Positions 17,579 through 26,126 of a stretch of 64,000 nucleotides of DNA are shown in pieces (within the stretch, counting starts at the first letter, position 1; each line of letters opens with the position of its first letter). Below the pieces are notes generated by a model. The model saw only the letters and a list, made by a program, of their open reading frames with translations. It ran no database searches and had not been told where the DNA came from. The translations under genes and the position numbers were made by a program. This DNA is from Mycolicibacterium hippocampi (GTDB taxonomy: Bacteria > Actinomycetota > Actinomycetes > Mycobacteriales > Mycobacteriaceae), in the NCBI RefSeq assembly GCF_010723735.1, contig NZ_BLLB01000002.1, positions 3,658,001-3,722,000 on the forward strand, given 5' to 3'.

Positions 17579-18070
17579 ATGCCCAGGCTGAGCGCGGGAC
17601 TGCTGCTCTACCGCGACACCCACGGCCCTCTCGAGGTGCTCCTCGGCCACCCGGGCGGCCCGTTCTGGGCGCGCAGAGACGAAGGCGCCTGGTCGATCCC
17701 GAAAGGTGAGTACGCCGAGAGCGAGGATCCGTGGACAGTCGCGGTGCGCGAGTTCACCGAGGAGATCGGGAAGCCGCCACCGGCCGGGGACCGGATCGAT
17801 CTCACCCCGGTCCGTCAGCCCGGCGGAAAGATGGTGACCGCGTTCGCCGTCCGTGGTGACCTCGACCTCGAGGGTGCCTGCAGCAACACGTTCACGCTGG
17901 AATGGCCCAAGGGCTCGGGAAACGTCAGGGAGTACCCGGAGATCGACCGGGTGGCGTGGTTCGCCGTGCCGGTGGCTCGGGAGAAGCTGTTGAAGGGGCA
18001 GCGCCCGCTGCTCGATCAACTCCGGGATGCGCTCGGACACGACGGACCGCAGGTGTCTCGATCGCGTTGA
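17579..18070 (+). CDS. NUDIX hydrolase
   Basis: A 163-residue NUDIX-fold hydrolase. The Nudix box runs from about residue 42: G, five residues, E, seven residues, REFTEEIG, matching GX5EX7REUXEEXG with all metal-binding glutamates present. The context before it (WSIPKGE) resembles NUDIX proteins acting on nucleoside or dinucleoside polyphosphates, but the substrate is not determinable. Its last 146 bases overlap the convergent SnoaL-like gene on the other strand, an unusually long overlap. Confidence 0.93.
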   Translation: MPRLSAGLLLYRDTHGPLEVLLGHPGGPFWARRDEGAWSIPKGEYAESEDPWTVAVREFTEEIGKPPPAGDRIDLTPVRQPGGKMVTAFAVRGDLDLEGACSNTFTLEWPKGSGNVREYPEIDRVAWFAVPVAREKLLKGQRPLLDQLRDALGHDGPQVSRSR

Positions 18071-18485
18071 TCGTCAAGGCGCGGCCGTGGATCCGCCAGC
18101 CCCGGGGCGTCCGCGCATACTCGTCGTCATAGCGCAGGTGCCACACCACATCCGTGGCCGACGTCCCCGTGACCGTCCAGTGGTGGGCGATACAGGTGAT
18201 CCGGCCCAGCCCGCAGTCGGCGTGGTCGCCACGGGCGTACACCTCGCCGACGATCGCGTGCTCGGTCCGGGTGACCTGTGCCAGCGCCGACATCGCGGTG
18301 CGCACACCGTCGCGCCCGTGGTGCAGGCGCACCGGCTCCAGGGAACGCGGGGGATCGGGGAGGCGCAATTCCGCTGTGTCGGTGAACAGTTCGACGACTT
18401 CTGCGAACCTGCGATCGTCGACCGCGGACGCGTACAGATGGACCAGGTCGCTCAGCGCGAGCCGATCGGCCACCGCCAGGTTCAC
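17925..18485 (-). CDS. SnoaL-like / NTF2-fold protein
   Basis: A 186-residue protein whose first 140 residues have the SnoaL pattern: an N-terminal helix ALSDLVHLYASAVDDRRFAEVVELF, then strands with HAIVGEVYARG, HHWTVTGT and GWRIHGRALTINAIET. The family includes small cyclases, dehydratases and isomerases. The last ~40 residues are Pro/Arg/Ala-rich and antisense to the NUDIX gene, so they are probably read-through without structure. The GTG start overlaps the stop of the upstream LLM gene (GTGA). It is the last gene of a four-gene operon. Confidence 0.75.
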   Translation of the reverse strand: MNLAVADRLALSDLVHLYASAVDDRRFAEVVELFTDTAELRLPDPPRSLEPVRLHHGRDGVRTAMSALAQVTRTEHAIVGEVYARGDHADCGLGRITCIAHHWTVTGTSATDVVWHLRYDDEYARTPRGWRIHGRALTINAIETPAVRRVRAHPGVDRAAGAAPSTASPEPPARRTTPPGRSPGTP

Positions 18486-19363
18486 GGTGCCAGGCCCAGG
18501 CGCGCGGCGCACCCGGAGAGCATGTCACGGGCCTCGTCGATATCGGTCACTGCGGGCATCGCCAGCACCACCCGGTCCGCACCGTTGGCGGCGAGCCTGG
18601 CCGCGCGTTCGGCATCGATCTTTCCCACCTGGTGTCCGACAGTCACTTCCAGCGCTGCGCCGTCGCGTCCGACACGGGTGGCCTCGTCGCGCATGACGGA
18701 GACCAGTTCCCCCAGCCGCTCCGGGCCGACACCCAGCGGCTGGAATCCGTCACCGTATCGGCCCGCACGCAGCGCGGCAGCGCGGCTGTGCCCGCCGATG
18801 TGAACCGGAAGGTGCGCACGGGGTCTCGGACGGCACACCGCGTCCTGGAACGCGAAGAACTCGCCGTGATGGCTCACCCCGTCGGTGGGACCTTCCCACA
18901 ACATCCGCATCACCTGGAGTTGCTCGTCGCTGCGCCGGCCGCGGCTGGCGAACTCGGCGCCGCATGCCTCGACCTCCTCCTTGAGCCATCCGACGCCGAC
19001 ACAGAGCCGCAACCGCCCGCCGGAGAGCGCATCCACCGTCGCAGCGCGCTTGGCCAGCACCACCGGGTGGTGGTTGGGCAGCACCAGCACGCCGGTGGCC
19101 AGCCCCAGACGGTCCGTGCGGCCGGCCAGAAACGCCAGTAGGTCGAGGGGATCGGGAACCGGGCACCGCGGATCGATATCGACCCGCCCGGACGGGTCGT
19201 ACGGATAGACGCTGGTGTAGCGGGAGACCATCACGGTGTGTTCGGCGACGACGATCGACTCGAACCCGCAGGCCTCCAAATGCCGGGCGAACAACGTCAT
19301 CCAGTCGGGGTCGTCGGTGAGCCCGGACGCCAACGGTGCGAACACGGCGAATTTCATTCCCAC
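18482..19363 (-). CDS. LLM-class F420-dependent oxidoreductase
   Basis: A 293-residue luciferase-like TIM-barrel flavoprotein. Family features: MKFAVFAPLASG at the start, FESIVVAEHTV, LLAFLAGRTDRLGLATGVLVLPNHHPVVLAKRAATVD, GGRLRLCVGVGWLKEE and, after an insert, VHIGGHSRAAALR. In mycobacteria most of these use F420 rather than FMN; this is inferred from the family. The start is a GTG with AGAGG upstream, or the ATG two codons later. It lies 12 bases after the 2Fe-2S reductase gene and overlaps the SnoaL-like gene. Confidence 0.9.
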   Translation of the reverse strand: MGMKFAVFAPLASGLTDDPDWMTLFARHLEACGFESIVVAEHTVMVSRYTSVYPYDPSGRVDIDPRCPVPDPLDLLAFLAGRTDRLGLATGVLVLPNHHPVVLAKRAATVDALSGGRLRLCVGVGWLKEEVEACGAEFASRGRRSDEQLQVMRMLWEGPTDGVSHHGEFFAFQDAVCRPRPRAHLPVHIGGHSRAAALRAGRYGDGFQPLGVGPERLGELVSVMRDEATRVGRDGAALEVTVGHQVGKIDAERAARLAANGADRVVLAMPAVTDIDEARDMLSGCAARLGLAP

Positions 19364-19375
19364 CGGCGCCTCTTC

Positions 19376-20497
19376 CTACAGGTCCAGGGTCAGCGAGGAT
19401 TCGCCGGCCGCCCGGGAGACGCAGGTCAGAATCAGCCCTGCGGCGCGCTCCGGGGCCGTCAGCAGTGTGTCGCGATGGTCGGGCTCGCCGGCGAGCACCC
19501 GCGTCCGACAGGTGCCGCAGAACCCCTGCTGGCACGAGTACGGGGGGTTGACCCCGGCCCGTCGCAGTGCCGCCAGCAACGTCTCGTCCGCGCCCACCCC
19601 GACGGTCTCACCGGTGCCGGCCAGGGTGACCCGGAACGGACGGCCGTCGACGACCGGTGCTGCGGCGAACCGTTCGAAGTGCAGCTCGATGTCGTCGCGG
19701 CCCACCAGGGCCGCCCGAATGGCCGTCAGCATCGGGGCGGGTCCGCACGCATACACCGCAGTGCCATCGGGGCAGTCGCCGAGCAACTCCTCCGCGGTGG
19801 GCAGACCGTCGCTGTCGTCGGTGCGGATCGCGGCGGCGTGGCCGAATGCCGCGACCTCGTCGAGGAACGGAAGACTGTCGCGGCTGCGGCCGGTGTAGAC
19901 CATCGACCAGTCGACCTGCAGCCGGCGTGCAAGATCGAGCATCGGGAGGATCGGCGTGATGCCGATGCCGCCGGCGATGAACCGGAACCGCCGCGCCGGC
20001 GAGCCGCGGCCGGGAACGGTGAGCGGAAAGGCGTTGCGCGGGCCGTGGGTGTGCACGCTGGCCCCCTCGGGCAGCGCGTCGTGGACCTCCACCGACCCGC
20101 CGCCCCCGTCGGGAATGCGTCGCACCGCGATGCGGTAGTGGTCATCCGACGACGGGTCTCCGCACAGCGAGTACTGCCGGACCAGACCGCTGGGCAGGTG
20201 GACGTCGAGATGCGCACCGGGATACCAGCGGGGAAGCGTCCGGCCGTGGGCGGCGGTCAGAGTCAGCTCGATGACGTCCTGGTCATGGGCCACGACGCGG
20301 CGCCGCGCCACGTTCAGCGTCATGGTGTCGGCGCCACCGCTCGGAGGCCGGATCCGCCGCACCGCCGCAGTGCTCGCGAAGATGCCAGACAGCGCCGCGC
20401 CCGCCAGACCCAGCGTCGGGTCGTGCCTGGTGCGGCCCGACGCGCTGGGCGGGGTCTTCAGGTATGTCTGCCGGTAACGTTCGAACACCGGCATCAC
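19376..20497 (-). CDS. Ferredoxin-type oxidoreductase (FNR domain plus 2Fe-2S domain)
   Basis: A 373-residue electron-transfer reductase of the phthalate-dioxygenase-reductase/VanB type. Order: an N-terminal tail of about 60 residues, a flavin-binding domain (RQYSLCGDP), an NAD(P)H-binding domain (IAGGIGITPILPML and YACGPAPML), and a C-terminal plant-type ferredoxin with CQQGFCGTC and a fourth Cys in LILTCVS. It would pass electrons from NAD(P)H to an oxygenase or diiron partner. Its start (GTG, or ATG one codon later) overlaps the stop of the ferritin-like hydrolase gene, which makes that protein the likely partner. Confidence 0.93.
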   Translation of the reverse strand: MMPVFERYRQTYLKTPPSASGRTRHDPTLGLAGAALSGIFASTAAVRRIRPPSGGADTMTLNVARRRVVAHDQDVIELTLTAAHGRTLPRWYPGAHLDVHLPSGLVRQYSLCGDPSSDDHYRIAVRRIPDGGGGSVEVHDALPEGASVHTHGPRNAFPLTVPGRGSPARRFRFIAGGIGITPILPMLDLARRLQVDWSMVYTGRSRDSLPFLDEVAAFGHAAAIRTDDSDGLPTAEELLGDCPDGTAVYACGPAPMLTAIRAALVGRDDIELHFERFAAAPVVDGRPFRVTLAGTGETVGVGADETLLAALRRAGVNPPYSCQQGFCGTCRTRVLAGEPDHRDTLLTAPERAAGLILTCVSRAAGESSLTLDL

Positions 20498-21393
20498 ATG
20501 TGGGCCGCGCGCGCCGCGGGGGAGGTCGCGAGGTATGCGACGGCCTGTGCGGTGGAGCCGAGTTCCTCCGGCGAGTAGCCGGGCCGGAAGTACGCCAACG
20601 TGTTGGTGCCGAACAGCGCGCGGTAGCGGGGCAGCAACCCGAGCTTCGAGTCACGCATCCGGAGCCGGTTGAACTTCCACCAGCTGGTGGTGGCCGTGGG
20701 ATCGTTCTTCACCAGGTACCACGCGGCCCGCTGGAAGAACACGAACAGCATGACCGCCGCGGTGGCCATCGCCCGCACCCGGCTGAAGTAGCTGTCGTGG
20801 AAGTACATCGCGACGTCGTGGGCCACGCTCCGGTGCTCGACCTCCTCGCTGCCGTGCCAGCGGAACAGGTCGACCAGCGTCGGGTCGGCGTGATGGTCGT
20901 CCCAGGCGCAGTTGAGCGAGAAATCGCCCATCACCGCGGTGTAGTGCTCGATGGCGGCGATCAGCCACAGCCGCTCGCAGAGGTGGTTCAGCCGCCGGGC
21001 CGGGTCTGTGGTCTCCGGCGGGGCCAGCACCTCGGTGAAGACGTGCTCGACCTGGGCGAGGATCGGTGCCGGGTCGACCCCGTGCTCGACCATGAAGGTG
21101 TGCAGGATCTTCTCGTGCACGTCGGCGTGGGTGGCCTCCTGGCCGATGAAGCCGCGAATGTCGTCCGCCAGCTTGGGGTCCTTCACCAGTGGCAGCGCTT
21201 CGTTGAAGGTTTCGACGAACCAGCGCTCACCGGCCGGCAGCACCAGGTTGAGCACGCTGACCACATGGGAGGCCACCGGATGGCCCGGGATCCAGTGCAA
21301 AGGGCTGTCCGCCACGTCGAAGTGCACCTTACGAGCCTGGATCTGTACCGGACCTGGATCGATCTCGTCTTCGCATCGGCGTGGACGCAACAT
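20494..21393 (-). CDS. Ferritin-like metal-dependent hydrolase family protein (PF10118 type)
   Basis: A 299-residue all-helical protein with repeated carboxylate/histidine motifs suited to a diiron site: EATHADVHEK, AAIEHYTAVMGD and GSEEVEHRSVAHD. The family is annotated as a predicted metal-dependent hydrolase. Overlap with a 2Fe-2S reductase gene suggests that here it is a redox enzyme such as a hydroxylase; that is inference. I chose the ATG that has AGGAG eight bases upstream (MLRPRRCEDE) instead of a codon 24 bases earlier. It is the first gene of the four-gene redox operon. Confidence 0.82.
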   Translation of the reverse strand: MLRPRRCEDEIDPGPVQIQARKVHFDVADSPLHWIPGHPVASHVVSVLNLVLPAGERWFVETFNEALPLVKDPKLADDIRGFIGQEATHADVHEKILHTFMVEHGVDPAPILAQVEHVFTEVLAPPETTDPARRLNHLCERLWLIAAIEHYTAVMGDFSLNCAWDDHHADPTLVDLFRWHGSEEVEHRSVAHDVAMYFHDSYFSRVRAMATAAVMLFVFFQRAAWYLVKNDPTATTSWWKFNRLRMRDSKLGLLPRYRALFGTNTLAYFRPGYSPEELGSTAQAVAYLATSPAARAAHM

Positions 21394-21491
21394 CTGCGGA
21401 CTCCTGTTCGTCGTCACTCTTCGCGAGTTTACGACGTCGGGGTCCGGTTAGTGGGAACGCGGGTCCCGGATAGCTGTCCCGGGGTGCGGGA

Positions 21492-21971
21492 TCAGCCGAG
21501 TGGTTGGCCGGGGATCGGGGGACCGCCCTGGATCTGCGGGGGGGCGCCGGCGACGGGTCCTCCCGCTCCCGGGGCGCCGGCGATCGGCACCATCGGCGTC
21601 GGGGTCACCGTCGTGACGCCGTTGGCGCCGACGGTGGGGCCACCGGTCGGACCCTGAGCTTTGATGATGTCGGCCGCTTCCTGCGTGCAGTCGAGATTCA
21701 GCAGCATCCGGCCGCCGCTGGTCATCTTCTGCGAGTCCACCAGGCAGTTGAACTGCGGGAGCACGCTGCCGGTCGATCCGCCGAAGTACGCCTTGACTCC
21801 CTGGCTCTTGAGGATCGCCAGCGCCCGGCCGTACTGCTCGCCGGTCACGTTGTACGGCGATTGCTGCGAGGGCTGGGAGATCGCCACGCCGGCGCCGATC
21901 AGCGCGGCTGTGCCGGCGGCGACCAGCCCACCGCTGAGCACAACAACCTTTTTCACGACGAGCTTCCTCAC
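21492..21971 (-). CDS. Exported Pro/Gly-rich protein of unknown function
   Basis: A 159-residue protein. The basic N-terminus and hydrophobic stretch (VVVLSGGLVAAGTAALIGAGVAI) form a signal peptide or anchor. The central part (NVTGEQYGRALAILKSQGVKAYFGG, two cysteines in FNCLVD and LDCTQEAAD) looks like a short mycobacterial periplasmic domain. The C-terminal 55 residues are Gly/Pro/Thr-rich low complexity. GTG start with GAGGAG about ten bases upstream. Function unknown. Confidence 0.75.
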   Translation of the reverse strand: MRKLVVKKVVVLSGGLVAAGTAALIGAGVAISQPSQQSPYNVTGEQYGRALAILKSQGVKAYFGGSTGSVLPQFNCLVDSQKMTSGGRMLLNLDCTQEAADIIKAQGPTGGPTVGANGVTTVTPTPMVPIAGAPGAGGPVAGAPPQIQGGPPIPGQPLG

Positions 21972-22070
21972 GACAACAAATCTCCTCGGCTCGGGTGGTG
22001 CGGTGCGAACATATCGCAGCGGTGTCGAATGTGAAACCGCTGCAGAAGTCCCAGGCGTTACACCCGGGCG

Positions 22071-24236
22071 TCACACCGGGGGCTTGACCGCGGCCCTCAT
22101 CGCCTCACACAGCGCTGCGGCACGCGGATCGGTGAAGACCGACTCGAGCAGGATCTGGTGCCCGTCCGGGTCGCCGAGCGGAACCCGCCAGTTCGGATAC
22201 TCGTCGGTGGTGCCCGGCTGGTTCTGGGTGCGCACCTCGCCGACGGCGTCGGCCAACGACAGCGCCAGCAGCCGAGACGGGGTACGACCGAGGTAGCGGT
22301 GCAGCGCCAGCACCACGGCGTCCATGTCGGTGTCCTCGCCGGCGTCGTCACCGTCGAGCAGCCCGACCCGGCGCAGCTCGGACATCCAGGCCCGCTGCTG
22401 GGCTCTGTCGCCGGCGAGCTCCTCGTCCGCGGGCCGGGTCAGCAGCCCAAGCTCGTCGCGCAGCCGGACGTGTTCGCCGGCAAGGTACCCCCTGGTGGGT
22501 GGCAGATCGTGGGTCGTGACGGCCGACAGGCAGTTCTCCCGCCACCGCTCCGCGGGCAGCGGTCCGCCGGCGCCGTCGCGGTCCAGCTCGAACCACAGGA
22601 TCGACGTGCCGAACAGGCCGCGGTCGCTCAGGTAGTGGCGGACCCACGGTTCCACGGTGCCGAGATCCTCTCCGACGACGACTGCGCCCGCGCGTTGCGC
22701 CTCCAGCGCCACGATGCCGATCATCGCCTCGTGGTCGTAACGCACGTAGGTGCCTTCCGTGGGCAACACACCCTCGGGGATCCACCAGAGCCGGAACAGC
22801 CCGATGATGTGGTCGATGCGCACCCCGCCCGCGTGCCTCAGGATCGCCGCGACCAGCGCCCGGAACGGTTCGTAGGCCGTCTCGGCGAGCTGGTCCGGAC
22901 GCCACGGCGGCTGCGACCAGTCCTGCCCGAGCTGGTTGAACTCGTCCGGCGGGGCGCCCGCGGTGACCCCGAGCGCCAGCACGTCCTGCAACGCCCAGGC
23001 GTCGGCGCCGTCGGGATCCACCCCGACGGCGAGGTCGCCCATGATGCCCAGTTCCATCCCCGCCTGCACCGCGCCGGACTGCGCGGCCCTGAGCTGGTCG
23101 TCGACCAGCCACTGCAGCCAGCGGTGGAAGTCCACCGCCGAGGGGTGCTGTTCGACGAACGCGGCGACCTCTTCGGAGCGCGGGTGCCGCAACGCCTCCG
23201 GCCACTGGTGCCAGTCGTTTCCGTGGCGTTCGGCCAGCGCGCACCAGGTGGCGAAGTCGTCGAGGCTGCGCCCCTCCTTCTCCAGGAACGCCTGGTAGGC
23301 GATCTCGCGGCCGGCCGAGCGCTCGACCTGGTAGATGCTCGCTAGCGCGTCACGCTTGGCCTTCCAAGCCCGGTCCCGGTCGATCTGTTCGCAGCGATCG
23401 GCCCGCATCTGCACCGCTGCCTGCACCTTGCGGATCCGGCCGCGGTGCCGGACGAAGGCGAACTCGGGCACAGCTGCGACCCGCAGGTACATCGGGTTGA
23501 CGAAACGCCGCGAGGTCGGCAGGTACGGGGACGGTTCCATCGGTGCCGCGGGCGCGGCCGCGTGCAGTGGATTGACCAGCACGAAACCCGCGCCGTGGCG
23601 GGCCGCTGACCAGACCGCCAGGTCGGTGAGATCGGTCAGATCGCCCACCCCCCAGGAGTTCCGGGAACGGACGCTGTAGAGCTGGGTGGCCAGACCCCAG
23701 GCGCGACCCGGCCCGAGGCGGGGTGTCTCCAGCGACGACGGCGACACGATGACAGTGGTGCTGACATCCGACGAGCCGATCTGCAGGTACAGCCGGTGAT
23801 AACCGATCGGCAGGTCGGCGGGCAGCTCGAAGCTCGCCTCACCGACCAGGCGCCCGTCGAGATCGAATGGCGCCCTGTTGTTCTCGAGCTGCCGCACTCC
23901 GGTGCGCACGCTGCCGTCTTCCAGTCGCAACCACAACCTCGCCGGGTCACCGTGGGTCACGTGAACCCAGAACGGTGTGGCGACGCGGTTGCGGCCGACG
24001 ATCACCGGGGGAAGTGGGCGGGCCCAGTGGGCACGGTCGTGTGCCGCGATCGCCGCCGCCCGGTCCTCTTCTGTCCCCGCGGGCACCCCGAGCGCGTCTA
24101 GGACGGCGACCAACGTGGTCGGCGCGACGGTGACGGGCCGGCCGGTCCAGTCGGTGTAGCCGGTCGCGACGCCGTACCGGTCGGCGAGTTCGATCAGCGA
24201 GTCGGGCAGGTCGACGTCCGCGGCGGCAGCAGGCAT
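22071..24236 (-). CDS. malQ: 4-alpha-glucanotransferase (amylomaltase)
   Basis: A 721-residue GH77 disproportionating enzyme that moves alpha-1,4-glucan segments between maltooligosaccharides in glycogen or maltodextrin metabolism. It has the actinobacterial N-terminal extension of about 160 residues, then the GH77 catalytic barrel: SRNSWGVGDLTDL, NPLHA, SPYLPTSRRFVNPMYL, GIMGDLAVGVDPDGADAW, the nucleophile region GGVRIDHIIGLFRLWWIPEG, the acid/base region VVVGEDLGTVE and THDLPPTRGYLAG. All catalytic carboxylates appear present. ATG start; it diverges from the MFS gene with 62 bases between. Confidence 0.96.
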   Translation of the reverse strand: MPAAAADVDLPDSLIELADRYGVATGYTDWTGRPVTVAPTTLVAVLDALGVPAGTEEDRAAAIAAHDRAHWARPLPPVIVGRNRVATPFWVHVTHGDPARLWLRLEDGSVRTGVRQLENNRAPFDLDGRLVGEASFELPADLPIGYHRLYLQIGSSDVSTTVIVSPSSLETPRLGPGRAWGLATQLYSVRSRNSWGVGDLTDLTDLAVWSAARHGAGFVLVNPLHAAAPAAPMEPSPYLPTSRRFVNPMYLRVAAVPEFAFVRHRGRIRKVQAAVQMRADRCEQIDRDRAWKAKRDALASIYQVERSAGREIAYQAFLEKEGRSLDDFATWCALAERHGNDWHQWPEALRHPRSEEVAAFVEQHPSAVDFHRWLQWLVDDQLRAAQSGAVQAGMELGIMGDLAVGVDPDGADAWALQDVLALGVTAGAPPDEFNQLGQDWSQPPWRPDQLAETAYEPFRALVAAILRHAGGVRIDHIIGLFRLWWIPEGVLPTEGTYVRYDHEAMIGIVALEAQRAGAVVVGEDLGTVEPWVRHYLSDRGLFGTSILWFELDRDGAGGPLPAERWRENCLSAVTTHDLPPTRGYLAGEHVRLRDELGLLTRPADEELAGDRAQQRAWMSELRRVGLLDGDDAGEDTDMDAVVLALHRYLGRTPSRLLALSLADAVGEVRTQNQPGTTDEYPNWRVPLGDPDGHQILLESVFTDPRAAALCEAMRAAVKPPV

Positions 24237-24298
24237 GCCGCCAATCTTGCCCCGTCAGCCGCTATCACGGAGACCGGGTTTGGGTAGGGTCGCAGACC

Positions 24299-25489
24299 AT
24301 GGCGGCCGAAACCCTCCAGGGCGGCCAGGTGCGCAATGGCCGGGCTCGCCTCGCAGTGGCAGCATTGTTCCTGACCAACGGCGCGCTGTTCGCCAACCTG
24401 CTGCCCAGGTTCCCGGAGATCAAGTCGGATCTGGCGATGTCGAACGCCGTCTACGGCGGGGCGGTGGCCGCCTTCTCCGCCGGGGCGCTGCTCGCCGGGC
24501 TGACCGCCGCAGCGTTGATCCGGCGTTTCACCTCGGCTCGGGTCGCAGTGGTCACCACGGTGGCGCTCGCGGTGTTCCTCACACTCGCTGCGCTGGGGCC
24601 CTCGCCGCTGATGTTCGCCGCGGCCCTGTTCGTCGCCGGTTCCTGTGACGCGATCACCGACGTCGCCCAGAACGTCAACGGGCTTCGGCTGCAACGTGAT
24701 TACGGGCGGTCCATCATCAACTCGCTGCATGCGGTGTGGGCCGTGGGTGCGATCACCGGCGGTCTGATGGGCGCGGCCGCGATCGCACTGCACATCCCGC
24801 GGGCGGTACACCTGGGCGTCGCCGGGGCGGTCTTCTGCGTTGTGGTGGCCGTCGCGTACCGGCATCTGCTGCGCGGCCCCGACCACGACAACCGCCCCTC
24901 GCAGCGCCGTGCTGACGGAAGCCGGGTGGGCGCGGCGGTGTACCTGTCGCTGGCGGCGCTGGTGGGTATCGCGATCGTCGGCGCCACCGTCGAGGACTCC
25001 GGAAGCTCTTGGGCCACCTTGTATCTGCGCGACAGCCTGGCTGCGCCGGGCCCGGTGGCGGCGATGGGGTACGTCGCGCTGGTCGGGTTCATGTTCCTCG
25101 GCAGGCTACTGGGCGACGGTCTCGTCGACCGGTTCGGCGAACGCGCCGTAGCGCGTGCCGGCGGCCTGATCACGGCGGCGGGCATGGGGACCGCCCTGGC
25201 CTTTCCGACGGTGCCGGGCACGATCGCAGGTTTCGCGGCTGCAGGGCTGGGGGTCGCCACGGTGGTACCGGCCGCGATGCGCGCCGCCGACGAGTTGCCG
25301 GGTCTTCGCGCCGGCACCGGGCTGACCGTGCTGACATGGCTGATGCGGGTCGGGTTCCTCGGCGCACCACTGATCGTCGGTGTCATCGCCGATGTGACCA
25401 GCCTGCGGGTCGGGCTTCTCATCGTGCCGGTCGCCGGTGGCACGCTGATCTTGCTCGCCGGGGTGCTCAGCACCCGGCGACGACGCTGA
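24299..25489 (+). CDS. MFS transporter
   Basis: A 396-residue major facilitator with about twelve membrane segments. An early LFLTNGALFANLLPRFPEIKSDLAMS is followed by a cytoplasmic loop at residues 75-80 (RRFTSARV). The general layout resembles the YbjJ/fucose-permease-like subgroup. Substrate unknown; both sugar uptake and drug efflux are possible. It starts 62 bases from the divergent malQ, which weakly hints at a saccharide, and ends 4 bases from the convergent TetR gene. Confidence 0.88.
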   Translation: MAAETLQGGQVRNGRARLAVAALFLTNGALFANLLPRFPEIKSDLAMSNAVYGGAVAAFSAGALLAGLTAAALIRRFTSARVAVVTTVALAVFLTLAALGPSPLMFAAALFVAGSCDAITDVAQNVNGLRLQRDYGRSIINSLHAVWAVGAITGGLMGAAAIALHIPRAVHLGVAGAVFCVVVAVAYRHLLRGPDHDNRPSQRRADGSRVGAAVYLSLAALVGIAIVGATVEDSGSSWATLYLRDSLAAPGPVAAMGYVALVGFMFLGRLLGDGLVDRFGERAVARAGGLITAAGMGTALAFPTVPGTIAGFAAAGLGVATVVPAAMRAADELPGLRAGTGLTVLTWLMRVGFLGAPLIVGVIADVTSLRVGLLIVPVAGGTLILLAGVLSTRRRR

Positions 25490-25493
25490 GCTG

Positions 25494-26126
25494 CTATTCG
25501 AGCGCGCCTCTGGCCATCGGGGTCAACACCTCGTGCGCGAAGCGGCGCAGTTCTCCGTCGTCTGCGAAGTCCGGGTCGGACGGCGGCATCGACAGGTACG
25601 TGAAGAACAGGCGAGCGAAGACATCGGCCACCCAGCGCACCGGTTGCGCCGGGGTTCCGGGTGACTCACCGTGCAGGTAATTGGCGATGAACGCCGACCC
25701 CATCGCGATCAGCTCTGCGGACTCCGCCGGGGGACCGGGGTCGACATGCGGGGCCCGACGCAGGATCGGGTGGACCCGGGCGAAGCTCACCGCGGCGATG
25801 AACGCATTGGCGACCCCCTCGTCGGGGTCGGTGGTGGCCTCGATGGCGTCGGCCACCGCGGCCAGAAACCGCTGGGTCTCCCGGCGGACCAGCGCCGCGA
25901 CCAGGTCGTCACGGCGTGGATAGCGCCGGTAGGCCGTCATCCGGGAGACTCCGGCCTTGCGCACGACCTCCTCGACGGTGATGCGGTTCAGGCCGACGGA
26001 TGCGGCCTCCGTGAGCGCGGCATCCAACAGTCGGCGGCTGGTGCGGTCCGCGGATTCGTCGTTCCCGTGGTCGCCGAAGAGCCTGGCGGCGCCGCCGACG
26101 ACGACGACCAGTTGGGGATCGATCAC
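25494..26126 (-). CDS. TetR-family transcriptional regulator
   Basis: A 210-residue TetR repressor. The N-terminal DNA-binding helices occupy about residues 28-78 (ALTEAASVGLNRITVEEVVRKAG, then VSRMTAYRRYPRRDDLVAAL). The C-terminal ligand-binding part is typical in size. The GTG start overlaps the stop of the MpaB-type gene upstream (GTGA), so the two are co-translated. Likely targets are the inverted repeats in the divergent promoter at 27040-27182, based on proximity. Confidence 0.9.
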   Translation of the reverse strand: MIDPQLVVVVGGAARLFGDHGNDESADRTSRRLLDAALTEAASVGLNRITVEEVVRKAGVSRMTAYRRYPRRDDLVAALVRRETQRFLAAVADAIEATTDPDEGVANAFIAAVSFARVHPILRRAPHVDPGPPAESAELIAMGSAFIANYLHGESPGTPAQPVRWVADVFARLFFTYLSMPPSDPDFADDGELRRFAHEVLTPMARGALE

